Below the pieces are notes generated by a model. It made no database searches. It was not told the origin of the DNA and saw only the letters and a list, made by a program, of their open reading frames with translations. Source: Irpex lacteus (taxonomy: Eukaryota; Basidiomycota; Agaricomycetes; Polyporales; Irpicaceae). Taken from it: 63,249 bases of DNA. A program made the position numbers and the translations under genes. The stretch spans positions 1 through 63,249 of the forward strand of contig MQVO02000075.1 in the NCBI GenBank assembly GCA_001986395.2. Reading direction: 5' to 3'. Shown here in pieces: positions 11,846-22,883 of the stretch; the stretch's first letter is position 1, and every line of letters starts with the position of its first letter.

Positions 11846-12516
11846 CTTACTCGCTCTACAGACTGACAACAGTGACAGCGTTGCACCTTGCAGTGTCTTG
11901 GGTACTGCTAGTCTCGGAGCCCAAGTCTCAGGACTTGGAAGTCGATATATAAGTTACTTGCCACTGTTCAATGGGGAAATCGAAGCAGCATACTATGAGT
12001 AATATGCGCCGTGAGCGTGAGACCGGTTGAGTGACAAGAAGCGTCAATAACGTGCTACTAGAATCCGTAATGCATTATCGCTTTCAAGTTGAACGTTGAA
12101 GTCCGAATGAGCCTCGGATGCAACTCGGATTGGATGCAATTGGATGACCGGTTGAACGGCATCGGCATTGGAATCAGATGCTTGAGGGCCAGTTCAACGC
12201 CACAAAGCTTGGAATTGCCTGACTCGGAAGTGGAGGCAGCGCCGCGCAAGTAACTTCAAGTTCATTGCACGAAATCTTCGGGCTTCGTCATAATAAGTTG
12301 AGAGTGGGAATATACATGAGTTACGTGTACTACAACACGACTGGGTATGATTTACATAGAATGTCGCCACGACTGATTGTTTGCACTGGGTGCCAGCACC
12401 TCGTTGAAGGTCATCATGGTGCTCATCATCTCGACAAAATCGTACTCGTTATACTCACTACAGCCTTTCCGTTTGCACAGAGATTCGGACGTGTATGCCG
12501 TTTCTCGCATCTGCTA
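11846..12516. other. intergenic region with first copy of 26-bp repeat
   Basis: This is the MDR promoter (TATATA-like element at 11946-11951) and the 3' flank of DUF6534 gene B. It includes the first copy of the 26-bp direct repeat (12194-12219). A short ORF at 12058-12249 on the minus strand has no recognisable motif. Confidence 0.5.
12194..12219. repeat. 26-bp direct repeat, copy 1
   Basis: These 26 bases, starting TCAACGCCACAAAGC and ending GGAATTGCC, recur exactly at 15716-15741, 3.5 kb away. Both copies lie 3' of a minus-strand DUF6534 gene. Short similarity (GAAGTGGAG) continues past the right end of each, so this may be the remnant of a larger duplicated 3' flank. Confidence 0.85.
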
Positions 12517-14689
12517 TTAGTAAGGTGCCTGGAGGGGTTCCGACTGATGGGGTTTACTGCTCGAACTGGGGTCACGGCCGAGACCTCCGAGTCGAAGTTT
12601 GGCTTCTTCCTCCCAGCCTGCAAACTGCCAGTGTGCCGAGCATTTTCAAGTTAGCGTGATGGTTTTCTCAAAAGGTGAAGGTACTTTCCCAATCATTGCC
12701 CGTTACAACAGTCCTGTGCGGCACTTGTATCCTCACAGCCCCCTGGAAGCCAGGGAATTCACAGTCTTCGTCTCCCGGGTCTCGATGCTTTAGATATTCA
12801 CGTACCGTTGCCTTCGCTGGTCGATCCGCGCTGGGCAGATCAGACAACTGCAAAGACAACCCGTTCAAGTTGTTGAGTGCAGCATCTTCTTTGATACCCT
12901 GTCGACGATTGAGCCTACATGAAATTTTCAGTACATGCCACCGTGGCCGTGCTTTATTGTTTGTAGCAGGGCTTTGTGTGACATACATCGCGAACATGGC
13001 ATTTCCGTAAACTGGATATGTAATAAACAATAAATCAGCTGGTTACGCGATAGGATTGTGCTCTTTATTGACTGACCATTTGTGAGAACCATGGCAGTGC
13101 CACTGTAATGAAGTCGTGAAGGATAGAGAGCAAACTGCGGAAGAAACAGAGTTAATGCGTGACAACCTGAGCTGAGGCCATCCGCTCCCATACCGCTTAC
13201 CACAGTAAGTGTAGCAATAGCTAATATACTATCAAGGAAGGTAAGCCGGATCAGCGTGTTGCAGACGGTTCGAACAATGTACTTACGCCGTTATAACTCC
13301 GGAGCTAAGCGCATATTTCATAAGTTTCCCAATAATACCTTTCGTGCCTCTAGAAGAAGAATGTCAGCAAAAGAGCGAATGATTTCACATCCTGGACATA
13401 CCGTGTGTATGCCATTGAACGGCTTCGATTGAGAGTGCGTAGGAACACAGCAGTGATTGATAAGTCCGCGAGTACGGCGAGGGAGAGTGAGGCATAGCTC
13501 ATTCTCTAATATGACAAAACATGAGCTGGATATTAGCCGCTTTTATGCATCGAGTATCATCGCGCAAATACCTGGTATGGCTTGGACAAAGCAAGGGACA
13601 CCCATGTACTTTCCATATATCTGCAATCGGATGTTGTGTAAATATACCAACACGTGGACCCGCGAATACTCACATGAATGCAGAGGCCCCTTGTGAGTTT
13701 CACAGGACATCATTGTTTAGTTTAATAGCTCCCATTAAACGAGATAGAGTTCCGACTTACTGAATGTGACAGCTGCAGGAAAGGAAGACTGAGTCTGGGC
13801 GTACTAGATTGTCAGGAGTGAGTCAAAAGGACCCACCAGTAGCAGAGCAAAACACTATTATCTACATTTCGAGTTCGATGATAAGAGTGTGTGCAGTCGT
13901 TGAATATATCAGTGTCAACCTACCAAATACACCAAAACAGCAGGATCACCGCTTACTAAATGAGAATTAGATATAGTGTAACCTTATTTTTAGTATACGA
14001 ACTTACAACGCCAAATCCGATATATGTAGAACCTGTTTGAAAGGCTGAGTTGTACCGGTAGGGTTATATATTCGACCAAGATGGTGACTTACGAATTGAC
14101 AACACCGCCGATAGTACTCTACTACATGTGTTAGCTCAGGCTGCGCATTCGAACCAGAAACACCATGCTTACCTCTAGGTAAGCTGCCACCTAAGTTGTT
14201 GAAACTCGGTGAGTGAAACGTAGTCTATCTGTGAATACATGACGTACCCCAGAGCTCCTAAGATCGTATCAAATGAGTAAAAGCGACTTCGACCTTACAG
14301 TGGTTACTCACCACGGAATAAGCACCAGTCCCTCTGCGTTGCAATAATCGCTGACTAACACTGTATACAATAAATGGATGCACAGCGCCGCATGGACTGT
14401 CTCTAATCCACTGTGGGAAAGAACTGTTGAGAACGAAGTAATCCCCTCTCTTTTTGGCACTGACCTTGTCAATAAGACGATAAGACGGGTGGCGACGCTG
14501 TCACGATAGGTAGAGAAATAGAAGTGGACCTGGGAGATGCCTAGACCATACAAACTGAAAATAAAAGATGACATCGATAAGCAATTGTTGCTATACAACC
14601 CGAGGCACGAGAACCTACATTAGAAAAAAACAAGCCAGCAGAAAGATTGGGCCGAAAAAAGGGTCGATGTCAACGTTGAGGGGAGCCAT
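12517..14689 (-). CDS. DUF6534 membrane protein, gene B
   Basis: This is a multi-pass membrane protein of the DUF6534 family with unknown function. Exon 1 starts at ATG 14689 (MAPLNVDIDPFFGPIFLL). After an intron comes LYGLGISQVHFYFSTYRD, then ETVHAALCIHLLYTVL. A 10-nt exon (14257-14248) and an 18-nt exon (14190-14173) follow at the same place as in genes C and D. Further small exons lead to VYGNAMFAM, then LNRRQGIKEDAALNN near 12910-12860, and RIQVPHRTVVTGNDW. The last intron probably starts at the GT following GAA A (about 12684) and ends at TTGCAG (about 12620). It joins to WEEEAKLRLGGLGRDP and a TAA at 12517-12519. If that intron is not used, translation stops at 12668. The middle exons (13.0-14.1 kb) were not all resolved. 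Confidence 0.72.
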
Positions 14690-15581
14690 ACCAACTCGGG
14701 ATCAATGCCTGGAAAGTGACACACTTCAGCAACATGACGATCCGCGTTTTATACTCACTTACAGAATACAGAATTTCGACATGAGGATCCACTCGAAGTC
14801 GCCGGTGTATATCAAGTTATGGAATTCTTCTATGATATCCGCTAGAAATACTATTAATTACACTTCTACAATCTTTGATGTCCAACTTGATAGAATAAAG
14901 ATTTTCCCGCAGCATCTTCGTAACCGGAGATGGTGTGAGTGCGGAGGGTATCAGGAACACCGCAATGGGGTATCCCAAGTCTAGCACTGTGTCGAGTAAG
15001 AGAGATGAGTTAGGCGGGATAGATTTCCGAGTGATGGATGATTACCCAGTGACAGAACCTGTCCAGAGTGAAAATCATACATCTCGGAGAAAGGACGGCT
15101 CTGTCAGCGTGGACGTAGTATGGGATCCAGAAGATACCTTCGTCTAGCGGCGTAGAAGACGTACAATATGGGGGCTTGACACGATAATCACCTTATCTTT
15201 ATGTGATAGCTTCCATGAGCCAATGCCTGTACGGATGATGTCGAGGTACTTGATATATGACCTTGGGTAAGGACGCCAAAGCCATGGACCATTTATTAAG
15301 TCGATCTTCTTCAGCCTGAGGTGGTGTCGGCTACTGTACATGACAACAAACGTTGAGAAAAACCTGAGAGAAGTTGCAACGACCATCATACCTGACGTGT
15401 TTAATCATCCAAGCATACTAAAGCACACGAATGACCAGTGAAATGACCAGGAATATGATGGGCATTGGACATGGAAGACGAACGACTCACGAACCGGTAA
15501 GACAACTTGTCGACATCTAGTTTCGTACCTAGATATTTTTTCTATTCGGGACGTAAAGTGTGTTTCAGGAATCTAAGTGTA

Positions 15582-15716
15582 CGGGCCCTTTCGAGGGCCT
15601 GAGCCATAGCGGTGTGGCTCATCCGAGACTCGAGTCACCCAAGGAGCATGTAAGTGGTAGTACTAGCCAGAGGGTAGTGAAGTGGGCGCTTAGTACAATG
15701 CCCTCTGGACTCTAGT
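15582..15716. other. cluster of short hairpins
   Basis: Four inverted repeats follow one another. The first is an 8-bp stem with a TTCG loop (15582-15601, core GGCCCT/AGGGCC). The second is a 6-bp stem GAGCCA/TGGCTC with an 8-nt loop (15601-15620). The third is the palindrome GACTCGAGTC (15627-15636). The fourth is a stem CCAGAGGG/CCCTCTGG (15667-15674 with 15701-15708), extendable by ACTAG/CTAGT. The last ends at the first base of the 26-bp repeat. Stems were found by eye; no folding was run. Confidence 0.6.
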
Positions 15717-15741
15717 CAACGCCACAAAGCTTGGAATTGCC
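15716..15741. repeat. 26-bp direct repeat, copy 2
   Basis: An exact second copy of the repeat at 12194-12219. It starts where the hairpin cluster ends and lies about 350 bp beyond the stop of DUF6534 gene C. Confidence 0.85.
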
Positions 15742-16091
15742 AGAAGTGGAGTAACGCAAAACAGAAAATCCATTTGCACTGTCATTATCACCATGACAGT
15801 GGCATGCAACGCATGGAGGGACGCAATGCTGCCATTCCTTCATGAATGTACATACTACTATGCCATATATACGGAACATAAGTACTGTAAGTAGTGTAAA
15901 TAGTTAAACAAAACACTCGGAGTTGGCATTCAAGATGAGCGGTCAGCGTTTCCAAGGCTCTATCTCCTAGCCTCTCGTTTGAGTAATACTATCTTGTCAT
16001 CGAGGTTCTGCGTCCAGGTTGCGCAGATTTACTTGCGGTTCTGCACTGTCACAGAACCACGCAGTTCACTATGCGAACTGCATTTTAGGCG

Positions 16092-18181
16092 TCAAGTCCG
16101 AGTCGCTCGCCTGATTGGCTCCTGTAAACTACCCACGCCGGTTATGTTTGCTGAGTGGCACATCATCGTCAGGAAAAAAAAACTCACCCAATTATTGGCA
16201 TCACTCGCTACTACAGTCTCGTGTATCACGTGGATTTTAGCAGCAGTTGACTAGAGATGAGGAGGCCATCAACTTCGCCCGACATCCTCATTCGATGGTT
16301 CGTACATACCGCCGTTCGTTCCGAGCTAACCCCTGACAATGTGGAGAGATTCAAAGAAAGCCCATTATTAGATGCCGCTTCTTGTCTGATGCCTTGTCGA
16401 CGATTGAGCCTGTTGATTGTGGTGCCAGTGAGCATGTCTCCTGTTTCGTAAGCACAGTGTCACAAACATAGCGAGCATTGAATTCGCGTAAACTGTGTGC
16501 ATATAAAATTGGTTAGTTAGTGAACTGGCTCGTAAGATTCGTTGCCACTGACCCTTGGCAAGCATCATGAGGGCAGCGCCGTAATGTAACTGGGACGGAT
16601 AAACGATAAACTGTGTTTGTATCAGCACATGCATCATGTTGAGTGACAAATCATATGTGCGTTACATACCAAGATAAGCGTAGTGATAGATATTATGCTA
16701 TTTGAGCGGTTTAGATAATGCGGAAGGGACTCGGTTACTTTTGATCAGTCGAGCTCACGCTGTTAATATACCCGAACTGAGAGCATAATGCCCTATCTTC
16801 TGCAAGATTGTCCTGGTACTTCTGGACGATATTGCACACATCAGATTGAACAGTGTGAATAGCGGTTCGTGCACTTACCGGGTGTGTGCCAGTGAATGGC
16901 TCCTTCTGAGGGACAGAAGAAAGGCGAGGGTAATGGATATATCTACCATAACATTTAGGGATAGTGCTGCAAGGGTTATACGCTAGAAGGTCATGGAATA
17001 CAATAATTAGCTCATGAATATACCTGCGAAACTCGTCATCCAAAATACCTTGTAGGCGTTTGAAGACCCTAGCGCATTCCATGTCCCTTCCATACAACTG
17101 CGTACATAGGTGTAGAATTAGTTCAGAGTTCAATGGCATAACATTTCCAGACAAATCACTCACAGATACGCCGTCGCCCCTTGCGTGAATGAGAAATCAT
17201 CAGTGTTTCGCTGTATCCGCGAGGACTGATGAAGCTATAATAGCTCACTGAGTGCAACAACTAGAAGCGAAACGAGAGGAAAGAGTCAGCCTTAATGATG
17301 GAAGAAATACTTGCAATAAAACTGACCAACGCGGGCACAGAGCACAGTACCCTGTTTCGTTAAATCTAGTATTGCCATCGTATATCGATTTAGGCCGATA
17401 ACGTACCAGGTAGGCCAAAATAGTGGTGTTCTGGCACACTAAGCGAGAGGTCATTTAGCTTCGCATTCAAGATGTCTCGAGCTGTTGAGTTGAAGACGTA
17501 AATTAACTCACATCGCCAGATTCGGTGCACATAAAACCTTTGAAACAATACATAATCAATCAGGCTGGTCGACGCCCTGTACGATTGAGACTTACGAGTG
17601 GACAAAACCGCTAATTATCACCTGATGTACGCGTTATCCGGATGGTCAGGCATTGGAGTTGAAGTGTTCGGTCTGCACTCACCTCAAGATAAACTGCCGT
17701 CTTGTAGAATAGTGCGGTCAGTGTGTGCTGGGGCAGCACAAGTCGGATGAGAAGCACAACATACCCCTTCGCTCCTACAGTTGATTTCAGTGTGCTAACC
17801 GTTGACGTTGCTCTGTGACGCCTACCATGCAATCCTCAGCAGTCTTAACGGGTCGGCAAAATCGCTGATGAGAAATGTATATGTCGAGAGTATACAGACA
17901 ACTGCATGAACGGTCTCCAATATACTAGAGGAGGTGAATGAACAAACTGAGACGTCTTGAGTTGCTCCTCTACTTACCATAGCAATAGCACCAAGATCCG
18001 AGTGGGTTGATTGTCATGGTAAGTGGTAAAGTAGAAATACACCTGAGCGATGGCTAGGCCGTATAGGCCGACAGGAAATCAGTAGGGATAGTTAGATGAG
18101 AATATTTACGACTCACATTAGAGACACGCAGATGAACAGAAAGAATGGACCAAGAAAGGAGTCAATGCTAAAAGAGGTCAT
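16092..18181 (-). pseudogene. DUF6534 membrane protein, gene C, first acceptor lost
   Basis: This is a DUF6534 family member with nearly the whole exon series of gene D. ATG 18181 begins MTSFSIDSFLGPFFLF. Exon 2 reads LYGLAIAQVYFYFTTYHD, and then comes ILETVHAVVCILSTYTFL. Small exons follow at 17774-17765 (10 nt), 17700-17683 (18 nt), 17621-17596 (26 nt), 17537-17512 (26 nt) and 17438-17407 (32 nt). The end has YANSMLAM, LNRRQGIRQEAASNN, IHVIHETVV and a short tail EPIRRATRT. In intron 1 the exon-2 frame requires splicing just before CCTATACGG, but the preceding bases are GG instead of AG, after a good branch site and pyrimidine tract. No nearby AG keeps frame. The copy is probably inactive, unless another start or acceptor is used. 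Every other junction I traced is intact. Confidence 0.65.
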
Positions 18182-19808
18182 AATAGAGGGGATGAGCATC
18201 GGGACAGCCAAAGGTCGCAGCTTGAATTGGACTTGTACTCGAAAGACCGTGCCTTATATGTGTAGAATCTCAACTGGTGATCGGTCAGTCATCCATCAAC
18301 GTTACTCAACTTTGAACGTTGAGCCTTCGAGATAGGTATGCCGTGCTTGATCGGCGAAGAAAGTCGAGTGGGAGAAATTTAGACCGAACCCACCGCATAT
18401 CAACAGGATTGCCAGCTTACCGTGGTACCTGGTGGGAATCGTAAGTGCCACAAAGCGGTTGATCTGGTAATTTGTGTGCTGAAACCGATCGCACTAATGG
18501 GTGCCGATGAAGATAACCTTTCTTTACTATGCAGATAGCCTACTAAAGACAACGGAAGCTTGTGAGTGATGGACGTAGCGGAGAATGATACTTATGGTGC
18601 CTACCTGTCTTTGCTGTCGGAATTACCTCTAGCTCTTGCCCGCGGATCCCTGCCATATTTCCCGTCGTTCGTTGAATTTCGTCTGATCGCGGCGTTTGGG
18701 ATAAGGTTGTAGTGGATTAGCTGCAACGTCTTGGTCTGAGGAAATGGAGTTCGAGCTGTCTGATTCGACGTGGTCACCTCACACGTCTGCCCCATTGCAA
18801 TAACTTCCAAAGAATCATCTAGTGGCGCTTCATTCGGATTGAGAGATCCCCGTTTCCTGTTGGACGACGGCTTTCTAGGTCATCGAAATACAATGTCTGG
18901 GAGCTGAACTTGAAGAAGCCAAGGCGACAGTGTGCGATGGCCGTCCTTCGTGAAAGATTGTATGCAAATAGGGGAATTGTCATCAGTACAGTCCAGGCTT
19001 TGCATCATCCCGATCACCATGTCTCCCGCAAGCGGGAACGCCTTCTTTATGCCGGAAGTGGCGTTCGTCAGAACCAGATAGAATGACCATAAGCAAGGAA
19101 GGACGTTACATATTTCAAAATTCTTGAAGGTCTGAGATGGATTCTTGTCAGTAACATGATTGAGAAGACGATGAACATCGAGACCAACGGATAAAGAGCA
19201 TTCGCATCGTTGAAAAATCTGTCGATGAAGGTTAGCTGAATCCTATCCGCCTTGGATAGGTACAAAAAGGCGGCTGAAAAGCGCTGTTTACTCAACAGCG
19301 TTGCGCATTAGCTATTGACTAATGACCGGTAGATCTTAGCAACTGTCACAGTGACTCTAAACGCAACGTTCCGAACCCACCCCATACTCCGTCCGGTATT
19401 TGTTGCCGTTTGAGAGGGCCTCGAATACCTGGTACAGCGAAACGTTGGAGTTTGGATTAGCAGGAGGCACAGCAATGTACAACGCGTGGAATAGAATCCC
19501 GACAAAACAAAGCAGGTACAGGAGGAGAATGGGCAGATGGGTCACACGACAGCGAGGATGATGGCGGCGAAATGGACAGACGTCGACAGAACGAACGGCG
19601 TTGAAGTGAGAGGACGAAGGTGAAAGGAGGAGATGGGAGTGGTGTAAGGTGATGGTTAGGTGAGTAGGCTGTCTAAAGTGTCCCTGTAGATGTACAGTCC
19701 GAAACAAAACAAAAGGAGATTTCATAACTTATCAACAAATGAAAGTAAAGCGTCCTTCCACAGGGAAGTAAGTAGTGGTGAAAGTCGAAACGAAACACAA
19801 AAGTCAAA
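18182..19808 (-). other. possible unresolved multi-pass membrane protein locus
   Basis: I could not assign a gene here, but several minus-strand open stretches look coding. These are a hydrophobic segment with ILLLYLLCFVGILFHALYI (about 19555-19480), a piece with FNDANALYPLVSMFIVFS (about 19215-19140), and after a plausible intron a segment KAFPLAGDMVIGMMQS (about 19055 downward) with a C-terminal polar part. They could be exons of one membrane protein transcribed leftward between the aspartic protease and DUF6534 gene C. The junctions were not convincing, and parts may be relics. Confidence 0.3.
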
Positions 19809-22248
19809 TCAGAGCGCCAGACGAGTCAAGAGCGTACATGCTGTGACCAGCCCAGCGAGGACAGTCAGCGACGTCGATGTGCCGGCGATGGAACGACTAG
19901 CACCGCTAGTCCAGCCTGGAGGCTGCCCAAGCGACGGTGCGGGCGCAGAAGATATCGAAGTGACGAGCTCGCCGTTGGTAGTGACGACAAACGTGAAGAC
20001 CGTGGGAGACGGAGTCACCGTGAGAATTGCCGTTTGATTGGGATGACCTGACGTGGCCAGGACAGGGGAGTATGTGCTTGTAGCGAGTCCAGAGGCCACG
20101 ATCTTGCCTTGAGGAGCTGTGATAGATGCGTTGAAGGTATACGGAGGTATGGAGAAGGACGATGGAGTAGGCAAGAGCACGTTCGGCAAGTTGGTGGTGA
20201 TGGTTGCCGAAGCCGAGGAGAAATACGCTTGCACTACGTCTGACGACTCAGCGGGTGCTGTGGCATTTCGAAGTGCGTATAAGCCTATTATTGGGGGCTC
20301 CTTGCGATCGATACCAAAGCTATGAGAAGGGTCAGCATACTCAACACGTTTTAAAGAAAAAAGTACAACAGACCTATAGATGCTGTATACGGTCCTCAGG
20401 AAAGGGGAACCTATGCAACGGCTTCAATGATATAATCAATGGAGGAGAACAGTCCATTATTACCTAGCTGCCAATCGATACCATCGCTACTTGGTGGAGA
20501 AGCCCGTGGCCAGCTCAAGCACAGATCTGGAGTACCAGAAACAGGCCCAATCAGGTAGTCTGTGGGCTGAAGCAAATACGTCCTTCCACTATCGCACGGC
20601 CGTCATGAATATATAGCCCAGTAGCTCCACCACACCGTGAAACTACAACTTACCCGAATTGGAATGCGATGATCTCGCTTGCGTCACATGGAACAACCCA
20701 TTGGCCTGCGTCTATATATCGCTCAGCCAAGGCCTCTTTCATCCACTAGACGTACAACTACTCACCTGAGTCTACTAAACGGCTACCATCAATGGAAGCG
20801 AATATTCGGGAGACCTATGAAATGATCAATAAAAGCGAATAAATTTGACACCGATGGACTGACATCTTGGTATGGACCGAAGATACCAGGCGTCCCTCTA
20901 CAATATCTCACTGTTAACTTGTATCTGCTTGATCTCACAGCATACACTTACGCGTCAAGCAGAGCGAGCGAACTGTTTGAGGTTACGTTCGGATAAGTAG
21001 GCTGAGGCGTCAATGCAGTGCCGTTGACCTATGGGTCAACATAAACGGTTAATCTTGTCCGAACGATAACCAAAACGCGTATTGACGACATACCTGAATA
21101 CCCGAGAGGGGGATTGTCCATTGAAGGTAGCTAGAAGCGTTGCCTGCAGACCCAAGGAGTGGCGCAAAGGGTACAACCTCATTCCACTGAATCAAACTCA
21201 AGTTCGTAACAACAGAGCCATCAACAGCGCCTGTCAAAACGTAGCTCAGCTTTCAGATACCCTTGTACGAGCAAGAGTGGCTGTTACCAAGGGTTAAACT
21301 GCCCGACGAGTTCAAGGTGAGGCTCAGCCCGAAAAGCGGGTAAGCCAATTGACCGCGCTGAGCCATCGTCGTGAAAAACGGCGTTCCTGTGCCTATGCGC
21401 GCTAATAAACGGACGGCAACTGCGATTTTGCATTCAAGGGTGCTCACCGTTGGTAAGGCTGGAGAAGATACGTGACAGACGAGGGAAGCCAAGGCCAAGT
21501 ATGCCGCTGACATCGTTATGGAAAGTAACGTTGCTGGCATTGACGAGACCTGAGGGTATATGCTGAGCAAGAGAAACATGGTCTTCGATTATGGAGCGTA
21601 CCAAAAGCTTGTTGAGGGATAGTCAAATTTGAGACCTGGATACTCTCCAACGCCACGAATCCGCTTGCAGCTTTCATATCCATATGTCAGAACTACGTCC
21701 AAGTAACGCACCGTACAACCAAGAACGCACCTGTAGTGTCCGCAAAGCTCACATTGAACGCAGTCTGATTCCCATTCACCGGGACAAACGTAGAGCTCTC
21801 GTAACCAAGCTGGTACTGCGGGACTGAGCATGCTTGGTCCTTGCATGCCGACGAGACGAGCCAAAGGTCCGCAGAGCCGGTGTCCAATGCAACACGGAAA
21901 CTCGTATTCCCAGTTGATATCACAGAGTAGTACGTTCTACCGAGATTAAGAGTCAGCCCGTGGTGTTCCTAATTCAGTCGCGCACGCGCAGCACTACAAG
22001 GTCACTCACTGGTCGACCGGAGAGAACACCACAGGTATTATAGCTGCATTAGGCGAGACAGACGTAGTGTTCGCAGACGTAGAGTTTCCAACGTTGATAA
22101 CATCCTTCTCGTCGATGCTCGTGAGGCTTGAACGATGGGTGAGGCTGCGGACGGAAGGCGATGGCGGTGGACGAATGTACCGCAGGCCGCCCAAAGCTAA
22201 GCAACCGTCTACGACGGCCAGAGCAGCGATAAAAGCGAGTACAAACAT
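19809..22248 (-). CDS. pepsin-like aspartic protease, probably GPI-anchored
   Basis: This is a secreted A1-family aspartyl endopeptidase. ATG 22248 begins a signal peptide (MFVLAFIAALAVVDGCLALG). A short propeptide and the first active-site loop follow, VALDTGSADLWLVSS. Many exons follow: GILGLGFPRLSRIF, GTPFFTTMAQRG, then the second catalytic loop, rebuilt across an intron near 20960-20890 as LLDAGTPGIFGPYQDV. The usual D-T/S-G-T is therefore D-A-G-T here, with the catalytic Asp kept. The mature part ends in a Ser/Thr-rich region and a hydrophobic tail (TSLTVLAGLVTACTLL), a pattern typical of GPI attachment to the membrane or cell wall. Several N-x-S/T sites are visible. A TATATAAA element lies about 170 nt upstream (22414-22421). 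Substrate unknown. Confidence 0.87.
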
Positions 22249-22883
22249 TGCGGTGAGCAGTTAGAATGCTGGGCTACCCCAACATCCACGACGAGCTGTG
22301 GCTGCTGGCGGCGGACGATTAAAGACAAGAGAGTAGAAGAGAAAGGTGTTGTAAGCGGTCCAGCCAAACAACAGCGCCCACTTACGGCACTCGGAATCGA
22401 GCGCCTAACTGAATTTATATACAGGCGCTGCCGTCCTTTATGTCATGATGATTAGGTCAATAAGGCTGGCCACAAAGCTGCGTAAGTACGTGCAAGTCTC
22501 TTAGAAGTCGTACATGTAGTGCAGTGACTCGCCATCTTCTACGCTTGAAACATCAAGCCTCAAGCCAGAGTATGCCAGTGATATTTAACTGGGCATTCAA
22601 TATTCAAGTTGAATGTCTAGCCTGTTGCCAGTGTGTTCAAGTACATGGCTCTTATGCCAGTATATGCCCGATGTTATAAAAGACATCGTTAAATTGTAGT
22701 AAGTAAATCTATGTGATGTGGGTCCAAATTCCGCCCAGTTGTAAACAAAAGATAGAAATCGAAGATGAATGTCCGTGTCTGCATGACGGTTCGTAAGGGC
22801 ATGTACTAATAATAAGGTCGTATGATATCCACGAGATGAGGGGAAATAAGATGTAATGGACGCTAACAACTCTTAAGAGTGAT
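22249..22883. other. intergenic region, protease promoter
   Basis: This is the 5' flank of the aspartic protease and the 3' flank of the MFS gene. Apart from the TATA-like element at 22414-22421 I see nothing. The ORF at 22597-22869 (-) shows no motif. Confidence 0.5.
22414..22421 (-). promoter_or_regulatory. TATA-like element of aspartic protease gene
   Basis: TATATAAA on the minus strand, about 165 nt upstream of the protease ATG. Confidence 0.4.

Larger units (their letters stand above)
14690..16091. other. gene-poor region with stacked hairpins and possible gene relic
   Basis: This 1.4 kb lies between DUF6534 genes B and C. On the minus strand, 15389-15144 is open for 81 codons (ILINGPWLWRP-like and VIIVSSPHIVRLL sequence), and 14984-14750 has fragments such as LIYTGDFEWIL. 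I could not splice these into a recognised protein, so they may be an eroded gene. Four palindromic elements occupy 15582-15716, directly abutting repeat copy 2. Confidence 0.35.

Noticed and set aside
12058..12249. 63-codon minus-strand ORF
   Set aside because: It overlaps the 26-bp repeat, has no family motif, and its composition is not distinct from flanking DNA.
15144..15389. Possible cytochrome P450 N-terminus
   Set aside because: The segment has a weak V-I-I-V-S-S-P resemblance, but no proline hinge, heme motif or helix K could be found in the neighbouring sequence.
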